The notes beneath the pieces were generated by a model. The model ran no database searches and was not told the DNA's origin. It was given only the letters and a program-made list of their open reading frames with translations. This document shows positions 60,901-64,000 of a DNA stretch of 64,000 bases, piece after piece (position 1 is the first letter of the stretch; every line of letters begins with the position of its first letter). The translations under genes and the position numbers were made by a program. Origin of the DNA: Anthonomus grandis grandis (taxonomy: Eukaryota > Arthropoda > Insecta > Coleoptera > Curculionidae); assembly GCF_022605725.1 (NCBI RefSeq), contig NC_065551.1, positions 33,728,001 to 33,792,000 on the forward strand. Direction: 5' to 3'.

Positions 60901-63139
60901 AAGAAATGGGCTTTTAGTAGATTATAGCCAGAGAAATTCCGAGTTTCTGAGTAAAAATGTGGTTTTCGTAGGTGACATAGGTATGCCATGTATTAAGCGT
61001 CAAAATCAAAAAAATGCAGCGCAAAAACTACGTAAAAAGTTGTAGATTGTGATAAAACATAAGTTTTAAAAAGTTATTAAAAAAAAGTTGCATATTACCG
61101 AGAGTTATGAGTAATACTGCTAACTAAACCTAAAAGATCAAGCTTTCAAATGATGTAAACAAATCGATAGTAGTGGTCTTCTTTGTATTAGAAAAAAATC
61201 GTTGTATTTTTTTTTAAAAACGAAAATTTTTGTTTAGGTCCGTTTATCTCGTGAAGTAATTTTGTTCGTAATAAATGGCTTGTATTAAAAAGCAGCTGCA
61301 TCTACGTAGAAAACATATCATCAGCCCGCAATTTCATAAATTAAACCGTTTATACTCCAGGACCGTTTTAGTGCCCCCAGGGTAACAAGCACGGCGCGAA
61401 AAAGACAACTTCCCAGGGGTTGATCTGAAAAAGCGCCCCTTCAGTTCATCGTTGCATCGAGGGCTTTTATGCCTGTAAGTTTAACGAAAATAGGAGAAAA
61501 CCATAACGAAGCAAATTGATCCCGCGTAAAAATGTTCAATCACGTGCTCTCATCTTTCGTACGTAAAACGTCGAAAAGCAGAAATAAATCGGTGATAAAA
61601 CCAAACCAATTCGCCTTAACGTATCGAAAGACGTCCTAAAAACGATACTTACTAAATTCGCAAGCGTCAACGTCCACACTGGGCAACGTCCTCATATACT
61701 CCCGACACTCCCCGTCCCCCAAATCCCCAAAACATTCCCCGTGGTTCTTGCGATCCCTCTTGCAGCAATCCAGACTCTTTAAGTTGCCAGTGGAGGCGAG
61801 ATCGTGCAGCAGGAGCTCACTCCAGGCTCCCAATAGGGCGGTTACTGACTCGTGACTTTTCGACGGGATATTCTGCAGCGTTCTGGATAGTTCCACTGGA
61901 TTGGGTAGTGGGTAACCCGAGCTGGAACGTCTTGGTTCGGTTTTGCCTGGAAGAAGAAATGATTAAGGAATGCTCCAGGAGCCTACACTCCGATGTCACA
62001 TTCTAATTAAATTCATTTATATTAAAATTATTACATAGGAGACTGTCGATATGAAATAAATTCTTAACTGGTTATTTTGAACTTGTTATTGTCCTCAATT
62101 AAACGGTGTTGTAACTGCACAAATATTCCAAAGAATCATCACTTTCTCTTCAGTGTTAAATGGTAATTAAGGAGGAATTACTTGTATTTATACATGGCAA
62201 ACCGGGTGTAAATATGATCATATAATTATAATAATTGGCGTATAGCAAGTTTTCAGTACATAAATGCAAATTATATATAGTAACAGTTATTTGGGTAATT
62301 TGTCAACAATGATTTAATGGACATTTTGAGGATGGTTTAGGAATTTACAATTTTTAAGTAAGTCCTTCAATTCAAAAATAAAAATCACGTTTATTCGTAA
62401 ACAACTTAAGCAGAATTTACTAATAATAAATAAACACAATGTGTTTTTAATTTACATAATTGTGTAATTTTCTCTGTAATTATGTGTTTAATATTTAATT
62501 ATCTAGCGGGGTATTACACGCCTAAGGGCTTTCTTTACATTTACAATACTGAGATATGATGTTGTTCAAAGAAACAAATATTTAATAAATTGACAAACTT
62601 TTGAGAGAATTCTACCTAAGATTTTTGGGCCAGAAATTTTTTTTAAGAATTCTGAAGAGTAAGAATTCTGTATTTTTTCTGCAGTATTTAAAAACTGACA
62701 AATAGAGAAGTACAAGCTCTAATAACTTCTCAAAGCTTGAAAGCCCTATTTTAATCAAGATGAAAATGTTTGAAAATCTATATACTGATCATAGTTTTAC
62801 TTACCATCAGCATAACTGGGCGATAATAGCCTCAAAAATGGAGCTCCTCTATTGCCCCACCTAGAGTGCCTTACGTTATTGCACTCGCCCATAGGTGTCC
62901 TGTATTTACTTGGGGGACATGTAACCCCATCCTCTGATTGGCATTTTTCTGTTGGTAAAGTTGTTGGAGGTGAGGCAAGTGCATCTCGCTCTAACTTGAT
63001 TGCCTTCTTAACAATATGTCTCAAGTCCTCGGGGAGGTTTTTAGTGTATGCATTTATGTTGAATTCCTGTTGGTTTGCTGAGGAGATTTGGGCTTGTATG
63101 AGCAGTGGAACCAGCCAGATAAGCGATACTATGGAGCAT
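28341..63139 (-). CDS. Gene R: secreted tandem-domain haem peroxidase (CG10211-like), 15 coding exons located
   Basis: Spliced minus-strand gene with exons 62805-63139, 61653-61946, 59337-59647, 55454-55594, 54923-55400, 51096-51335, 46780-46912, 46230-46721, 41073-41253, 40863-41016, 37163-37590, 36360-36525, 32002-32251, 31612-31918 and 28341-28610. All have GT..AG borders and compatible phases, giving 4180 coding bases (at least 1393 residues). Order: hydrophobic leader, peroxidase domain 1 (about residues 70-640, catalytic residues lost), basic site HTRRKRQ (about 645), peroxidase domain 2 (about 690-1220, catalytic residues present), VWC-like module, short basic tail. Animal haem peroxidases oxidise halides or phenolic and tyrosine substrates with H2O2, usually outside the cell. 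The substrate here is unknown. The start-codon exon was not found: the first exon listed opens in phase 2. The two-domain layout recalls Drosophila CG10211; this is from memory, not a search. Confidence 0.9.
28611..31611 (-). other. Gene R intron, AT-rich, with a 49-bp hairpin insertion and a small triplicate repeat
   Basis: No coding. The hairpin at 30219-30267 is listed separately. At 30400-30740 a phrase 'gttctcaaatga(a)cc(g/c)tttaggt...agaaaggaatta' occurs three times with decreasing similarity. Confidence 0.5.
30211..30275. mobile_element. Tiny palindromic insertion with 8-bp direct repeats
   Basis: Arms acagtataataaaacaa (30220-30236) and its exact complement (30251-30267) enclose a 14-base loop. 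The 8-mer gcagaaac sits on both sides (30211-30218 and 30268-30275). This looks like a minimal MITE with an 8-bp target duplication, as made by hAT-type transposition, although the element ends are not the usual CAGTG. Confidence 0.6.
31612..31918 (-). CDS. Gene R exon: end of domain 2 and first half of VWC-like module
   Basis: Acceptor AACCAG, donor GTAAGT. Finishes the peroxidase fold (YENEDPIVRFSEAQLAEMRK, ILCDNMD), then changes to a cysteine pattern GQGCIIGT...FPSPCTSCVCTAEG. The PCxxCxC spacing is that of von Willebrand factor type C modules, which also end peroxidasin. Confidence 0.84.
32002..32251 (-). CDS. Gene R exon: domain 2 (GIPSYNNYR to CDRFW)
   Basis: Acceptor TTTCCCAG, donor GTAAGT inside the Trp codon. 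Encodes GIPSYNNYRALCNL, DLFPGGMSERPLQGGIVGPT and KCDRFW, the C-terminal landmarks of animal haem peroxidases. Confidence 0.88.
32977..33020. repeat. Perfect hairpin, 17-bp arms, 10-base loop
   Basis: gtgacggtaagaacact (32977-32993) is followed after ten bases by its exact reverse complement (33004-33020). No clear target duplication flanks it. Confidence 0.85.
33340..33800 (+). pseudogene. DUF4817-type transposon gene, decayed N-terminal half
   Basis: From about 33360 the frame reads YTPSERVQLIKWFYGGNSAL, then ENRPIPANRAKTVLNVVTNF and EVVQDIERRE. After a shift it reads WSTRNVGEELGMSNKTVGNI and EDQWRRMEFYESMMENRF. The helix-turn-helix (DUF4817) plus second HTH order is that of a large insect transposase-like family, from memory. 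Frames are interrupted near 33633 and 33705 and the catalytic half is missing. Confidence 0.6.
35406..36222. mobile_element. Fold-back MITE, nearly a full-length inverted repeat, TA target sites
   Basis: Ends are cagcgtgtc (35406) and gacacgctg (to 36222), each next to TA. The two halves are complementary over most of the length. Examples: 'attgtgactg.tttttgaag' against 'cttcaaaaatacagccacaat', and 'ggataaaatgatttttac' against 'gtgaaaatcattttatcc'. The centre is near 35810. No coding. TA duplication and a long palindrome fit a Tc1/mariner-derived fold-back element. Confidence 0.82.
36232..36275. repeat. Perfect hairpin, 17-bp arms, 10-base loop
   Basis: aatcaattaattattga (36232-36248) and its exact complement (36259-36275), lying ten bases beyond the MITE end. 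AT-only arms apart from one C/G pair. Confidence 0.8.
36360..36525 (-). CDS. Gene R exon: domain 2 (EGLMDQMARGL to RARDHG)
   Basis: 166 bp, acceptor TTTTAG, donor GTAAAA within the RARDHG codon run. Encodes ITNHLFEDKKIPFSGVDLIA and NIKRARDH, a strong family motif. The ORF is short and open only between the splice sites; I found it from the motif and phase match. Confidence 0.87.
36526..37162 (-). other. Gene R intron, includes a Penelope-tail-like motif
   Basis: At 36630-36690 the minus strand reads gacgaagatgctcatac, then gttagcgaaacaccgtg, the Penelope-type tail signature. A 113-residue minus ORF (36696-37037) is of unknown nature and probably chance. Confidence 0.4.
37163..37590 (-). CDS. 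Gene R exon: catalytic core of domain 2 (Arg/Glu and proximal His)
   Basis: 428 bp, acceptor TTCTCTAG, donor GTAAGT. Starts GDGRASEQPG, giving the catalytic Arg and the Glu that forms a haem ester in this superfamily; the Met of myeloperoxidase is Gln here. VREHNRVMEGLQKVNPHWNE and AAAFRIGHSLL follow; the His of GHS is the proximal haem ligand. All key residues are intact, so domain 2 should be an active peroxidase. Confidence 0.92.
37591..40862 (-). other. Gene R intron with a duplicated segment of about 280 bp
   Basis: 38575-38875 and 40569-40835 share 'aatatgaaatt(a/g)ggtgacaaat', 'ttcgcctttcc(g/a)aagcccctgga' and 'acccaaagcaat', so they are two copies of one repeat in the same direction, about 2 kb apart. 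The first copy keeps a 14-bp-arm hairpin (38592-38605 / 38615-38628) that the second has partly lost. A Penelope-tail-like motif lies at 39930-39960. No coding. Confidence 0.6.
40863..41016 (-). CDS. Gene R exon: domain 2 (VYGSSRC to GLCFYAG)
   Basis: Acceptor TTTTAAAG, donor GTACGT, ends in phase 1. Encodes VYGSSRCTVHKLKG and the SECRSDSGLCFYAG stretch just before the GDGRASEQ active-site motif. It matches gene L exon 68-218 closely in position and phase. Confidence 0.86.
41073..41253 (-). CDS. Gene R exon: domain 2 (TVHPECDP to FLDGSM)
   Basis: Acceptor TTTAAAG, donor GTTGGT. Encodes ICLPFMRSLPGQKQLGPREQ and NTAFLDGSM, which are family signature stretches. In gene L this coding is fused to the preceding exon, so intron 41254-46229 is found only in gene R. 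Confidence 0.88.
42893..46085 (-). mobile_element. LINE retrotransposon (jockey/CR1-like), 5'-truncated, in a gene R-specific intron
   Basis: Minus-strand order: endonuclease, linker, reverse transcriptase, C-terminal tail, then an (ATT)n run at 42893-42932 as 3' end. The endonuclease begins mid-domain near 46085 (RGGGIVAYVRNGLSY), so the 5' end is truncated, the usual LINE insertion product. It lies in an intron (41254-46229) that gene L does not have. Confidence 0.85.
43390..46060 (-). pseudogene. LINE ORF2: endonuclease plus reverse transcriptase with few breaks
   Basis: Endonuclease part has GDFNIDI and the SDHFGVF motif. A TAA follows near 45454. The linker (45329-45099) ends with another stop before the RT part (45092-43803, 429 residues), which has SGVPQGSILGPLFFIIY, the catalytic YADDTQLYYS box and GLIVDNNIRFKHHVSNILKK. 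A frame change near 43800 leads to the tail (43693-43397). RT catalytic Asp residues are intact. Few breaks imply a fairly recent insertion. It cannot be active because of the stops and the missing N-terminus. Confidence 0.82.
46230..46721 (-). CDS. Gene R exon: polybasic site plus distal-haem region of active domain 2
   Basis: Acceptor TTTTTAAG, donor GTAAGT. Starts HTRRKRQIFDSHS; RRKR fits the R-X-K/R-R furin-type consensus. The domain 2 entry follows (CDPAYPYRSYSGYCNN), then MQFAQFIDHDLTFTP with the haem-side Gln, haem-ester Asp, distal His and Ca-binding Asp all present. Gene L has an extra 56-bp intron within the same coding stretch, after YEDG. Confidence 0.9.
46780..46912 (-). CDS. Gene R exon: linker between the two peroxidase domains
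   Basis: 133 bp, the same length as in gene L, acceptor TTTTTAG, donor GTAAGT (phase 2). Encodes GGVDPKSPQGIASSFSKPSK and then a leucine-rich helix-like stretch ending ASNEIVNSLL. No known domain was recognised. It is strongly conserved between the paralogues. Confidence 0.82.
49950..50511. mobile_element. Deleted hAT transposon with matching ends and 8-bp target duplication
   Basis: Ends TAGTGTTGT (49950) and ACAACACTA (to 50511) are perfect inverted repeats, extending to about 12 bp with one mismatch. The 8-mer ctaatctc flanks both sides (49942-49949 and 50512-50519). Near both ends, sub-terminal copies of GAACGTTC-like boxes occur. TAGTGTTG ends and 8-bp duplications are hAT hallmarks. 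It is 562 bp and keeps only the end of a coding region (next entry). Confidence 0.9.
50137..50290 (-). pseudogene. Acidic C-terminal tail left from the hAT-element protein
   Basis: Minus-strand reading TKSGAEINTIEDDSSESDES, then EFDLTEILSDLKSSEREEE and EEGS before TAA at about 50137. It is a Ser/Asp/Glu-rich tail with no upstream catalytic part, as expected from internal deletion of an autonomous element. Assignment to the transposase rests on its place inside the element. Confidence 0.5.
51096..51335 (-). CDS. Gene R exon: end of domain 1 (GLLCANTDDL...)
   Basis: Acceptor TTCTAG, donor GTAAGT, phase 1 at both ends. Encodes LLCANTDDLDKIQPKAFV and a charged, probably helical stretch (VSEEVLMEALAKAEQELLAR). 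In gene L the same coding is continuous with the previous exon, so the 3.6-kb intron 51336-54922 is specific to gene R. Confidence 0.85.
51336..54922 (-). other. Gene R-specific intron dominated by a satellite
   Basis: Gene L has no intron here. Besides the 168-bp array (next entry) it has several CCAGGCAGT / ACTGCCTGG boxes (51494, 52001, 52114, 54150-54200, 54712, 54790) and a Penelope-tail-like motif at 54545-54580 (cctgatgatggtctcat). Confidence 0.6.
52200..54110. repeat. Satellite-like tandem array, 168-bp unit, about eleven copies
   Basis: 'gtc(c/t)agtcaaattattca' begins at 52322, 52488, 52656, 52826, 52994, 53162, 53330, 53498, 53667, 53836 and 54003, steps 166-170 bp. Each unit has a poly-A/poly-T rich half and the phrase 'acaaattttcgaaaatgtat'. 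The edges decay while the middle is nearly identical. Short ORFs within (52682-52891, 53509-53724) are repeat artefacts. Confidence 0.93.
54923..55400 (-). CDS. Gene R exon: domain 1 C-terminal half with GRDHGIPGY
   Basis: Acceptor TTTTATAG, donor GTAAGC, phase 1 end. Contains PLRKDWDTAGLFIHMGRDHG, then DVDLLVGALLEEPLPGSVVG and the SDRFWYEND motif typical of the C-terminal half of animal peroxidases. Structural motifs are therefore kept although catalytic residues are lost elsewhere in this domain. Confidence 0.88.
55454..55594 (-). CDS. Gene R exon: domain 1 segment where the proximal His is lost
   Basis: 141 bp (47 codons), acceptor CCTCAG, donor GTAAGC. It aligns without gaps to domain 2 of the same protein. 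Where domain 2 reads AAFRIGHSLL, this exon reads GVLPALLSML, so the haem-ligating His is Leu. A 53-bp intron follows. Confidence 0.83.
55784..56065 (+). pseudogene. C-terminal fragment of a LINE reverse transcriptase
   Basis: Reads SNRRKYHICSFIYRILKSGN, then PPYLRKLFNVHEHNHNTRR, a stop near 55984 and then NLPHFVKDYSFYGSFSKNSK. This is the end region of jockey/CR1-type ORF2. It is in the opposite direction to gene R. Confidence 0.6.
56210..56800. repeat. Repeated CTCCGTTA boxes ahead of a transposon-type gene
   Basis: c(t)cctccgtta occurs near 56208, 56411, 56601 and 56762, and as the complement gtaacggag near 56788, the last two forming a small hairpin. Regular sub-terminal boxes of this kind usually bind a transposase near an element end. 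I could not find the opposite end. Confidence 0.45.
56872..57830 (+). pseudogene. Lys/Arg-rich multicopy insect protein, probably transposon-borne, broken
   Basis: Met at 56872, right after an acceptor-like ttgctgttgcag, opens KNKTDSDIKKKREKSKELMR with a TAG near 57013, then INDLNPRDQRRVRKIWRSKF and a stop near 57178. A later frame (57275-57790) reads KRYYRLKSKNKSE, then LVSDFLTQDDNSRLCPGKRD. This order (basic start, QRRxRKxWR block, D-D-N-S-R-L-x-x-G-K-x-D-T block) recalls a large family of uncharacterised insect proteins; its function is not known to me. Confidence 0.5.
58255..58840 (-). pseudogene. Coiled-coil and FP-protein-C-like ORF1 remnant of a retroelement
   Basis: The minus strand reads a coiled coil (KERVTNLEDQVKRLKQANFQ), then SLNLRVFGISKEYKR after a stop, and LTKYRLTLMSKAIEVYEYKN with GPDGIV. 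The pattern LRVFG and L-T-K-x-R-L is that of insect retrotransposon ORF1 proteins with a C-terminal domain also found in baculovirus FP protein. Several stops; inactive. Confidence 0.5.
58870..59280 (+). pseudogene. Penelope-like retroelement fragment: RT core plus 3' tail
   Basis: Frame 58870-59101 reads AIDSPISPILSNLFIEILKS and then KIWWRYIDDIVSIYHYN. S-P-I-S-P-I-L-S-N-L-F and WWRY(I/V)DD are Penelope RT motifs. At 59195-59225 gtctgatgatg...aaatgaaacatgc follows, the tail signature of these elements. It is a short 3' fragment. Confidence 0.65.
59337..59647 (-). CDS. Gene R exon: domain 1 core (YRNQINL to FLPTLLGQ)
   Basis: 311 bp, acceptor TTTCTAG, donor GTAAGT. Contains YRNQINLASSFLDASAIYGN and KEHNRLA, which are strong family motifs. 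Where active enzymes have R-x-x-E-x (catalytic Arg and haem-ester Glu) just before the REHNR motif, this exon has SSCTTCQSNAL, so both residues are missing. The exon ends LGQ in phase 0. Confidence 0.87.
59648..61652 (-). other. Gene R intron, free of recognised transposons, CpG-richer than the rest
   Basis: 60590-60860 and 61330-61640 have many CG dinucleotides compared with the other introns and show no repeat family. A 63-residue plus ORF at 59819-60010 has no recognisable features. Conserved regulatory sequence is possible but nothing specific can be named. Confidence 0.4.
61653..61946 (-). CDS. Gene R exon: distal-haem region of dead peroxidase domain 1
   Basis: Acceptor CTTCCAG, donor GTAAGT, phase 1 at both ends. 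Encodes LLGAWSELLLHDLASTG, the counterpart of the peroxidase distal motif W-G-Q-F-x-D-H-D. The His and the following Asp are kept, but the Gln is Glu and the haem-ester Asp is Leu. A cysteine-rich stretch follows (DCCKRDRKNHGEC, then MRTLPSVDVDACEF). Confidence 0.85.
61947..62804 (-). other. Gene R intron, AT-rich, no feature seen
   Basis: 858 bp between the leader exon and the distal-haem exon. I looked for a counterpart of the gene L 66-bp exon and found none. Confidence 0.5.
62805..63139 (-). CDS. Gene R exon: secretory leader and start of peroxidase domain 1
   Basis: Opens after CACAG with one base that completes a codon, then a hydrophobic run (CSIVSLIWLVPLLIQ) that reads as the core of a signal peptide. 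It then has the domain entry motif CPPSKYRTPMGECNNVRH and ends SYADG before GTAAGT (phase 1). The in-frame part has no Met ahead of the hydrophobic run, so translation must begin in an exon further upstream. Length 335 bp, the same as its gene L counterpart. Confidence 0.85.
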
Positions 63140-64000
63140 CTGTGAATAGAAGTGTAATTTAAAAAATAAAACTGGTTGTAATGGCTTATTATGCTACATT
63201 AATCTTTTAAAACTTTCTTCTTGCTTTTATCTTTTAAGAGGATCCATTCGATACCAGACAATCTCTTTCTTCGATGATATCATCTATATACATATATACA
63301 CTCGGAGCAAGTTTGTTTGTTATGTATATTACAAAATATGGAGAAAGTGAGTGCAGTTTTGCTTTGATTATAATGATTAAAACATTTTATTTATTTACTA
63401 CCTGCACAATGATTAGAAAATTGCTGCAGAATAATGTAGTTCTTTTAGCATCTTCATGATTATAAATTATAATTAGTCAAAAAATATAAATTCTTCTTTT
63501 CCCTTTTCCTGAATTATAATGGACTTGCGTCTGTGTGATGGCTGCTCAGACCTCAATGATAAGTGTGTCTTTCAATATATCTGGGATCCCATGCCTCTCA
63601 TGGGTAAACATTTAGGACACTGCTTGGTCTGTAGCCATCAAAGCATTTTAAAAAATAAGACAGGAAAAATAACATGCAAATAACCTGAAGCATATATGAG
63701 CCGCTCAGAGGAAAAGTGGTATATGTCAGTATTTTTTAATTTTTGAGTTATACCATTAATATGTTTCTGCTGGTCTAATATATTCAGTCAAAAACTGGTA
63801 TAAGTCAAAATTTTAACTTAGCTAAGATAAGAGCTTCCTAATGTTATTCCTCTCAACATAATGGATTCGTTCTCTGGAATAGTGGTATAAGTTAAGGCAC
63901 CATGCTGTTCCGATGTCGCGCCAGATCCTATTAAACTCGCTTATTCTTGTTTAGTCAGGTTTTTTTAGTATTATGGTAGGTAGTGTGTAGATCAGTTACT
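63140..64000. other. Upstream flank or first intron of gene R; contains a 54-codon Cys-bearing ORF
   Basis: The start-codon exon of gene R should lie here or beyond the window but was not recognised. On the plus strand 63519-63683 encodes a 54-residue ORF with two CxxC pairs (CDGC, CLVC). No family was recognised and it may be chance. Confidence 0.35.

Noticed and set aside
63137..63139. ATG at the first gene R exon border as start codon
   Set aside because: It reads in a different frame from the signal peptide and peroxidase coding; the exon must be entered in phase 2.

Overview
The window looks like insect nuclear DNA (a beetle would fit, but the order cannot be fixed from this sequence). 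It is AT-rich, has long introns with GT..AG borders, and carries animal-type (MPO/peroxidasin superfamily) haem peroxidase genes. It holds many insect transposon families: jockey/CR1-like LINEs, Penelope, Tigger/pogo, hAT, Harbinger/MADF, DUF4817 and TA-flanked MITEs. No bacterial operon, tRNA, rRNA or CRISPR array was recognised.

The host content is two paralogous genes in tandem, both on the minus strand. Gene R runs from about 63139 down to its stop codon at 28341, in 15 coding exons that I could delimit by reading frame and splice sites. Only its first, start-codon exon was not found. It encodes at least 1393 residues: a secretory leader, a first peroxidase domain, a polybasic processing site, a second peroxidase domain and a C-terminal VWC-like cysteine module. 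Gene L starts near 17815 and leaves the window at the left edge, with nine exons that match gene R one for one or as fusions, plus one extra 66-bp exon (10788-10853) that I found only in gene L. The tandem-domain layout resembles Drosophila CG10211 from memory.

In both genes the first peroxidase domain has lost the residues needed for catalysis (proximal His, catalytic Arg, haem-ester Asp and Glu). The second domain keeps everything that lies in the window. A run of basic residues just after the dead domain suggests that a proprotein convertase may cut the two domains apart. The inactivation is therefore older than the gene duplication, and the dead domain has been kept in two copies, which points to a non-catalytic job.

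Region by region: 1-17815 is gene L, with a 211-bp tandem array in intron 4893-6607, a degenerate CCTGGAA-rich intron (6919-10000) and a 381-bp array (11.1-15.2 kb). The intergenic stretch 17816-28340 has a repeat family rich in CACGTG, TGACGTCA and ATGGCCGCC boxes, a 190-bp hairpin-bearing array (21.0-22.3 kb) and a Tigger/pogo element (25339-27230). Gene R spans 28341-63139. Its introns hold a fold-back MITE (35406-36222), a 5'-truncated LINE (42.9-46.1 kb), a deleted hAT element with perfect ends (49950-50511), a 168-bp satellite (52.2-54.1 kb), and LINE, Penelope and ORF1-like fragments (55.8-59.3 kb). From 63140 to the right edge I see no clear gene.

Splice sites and products were read by eye. 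Coordinates of exon ends follow GT/AG and phase consistency, and were cross-checked between the two paralogues.
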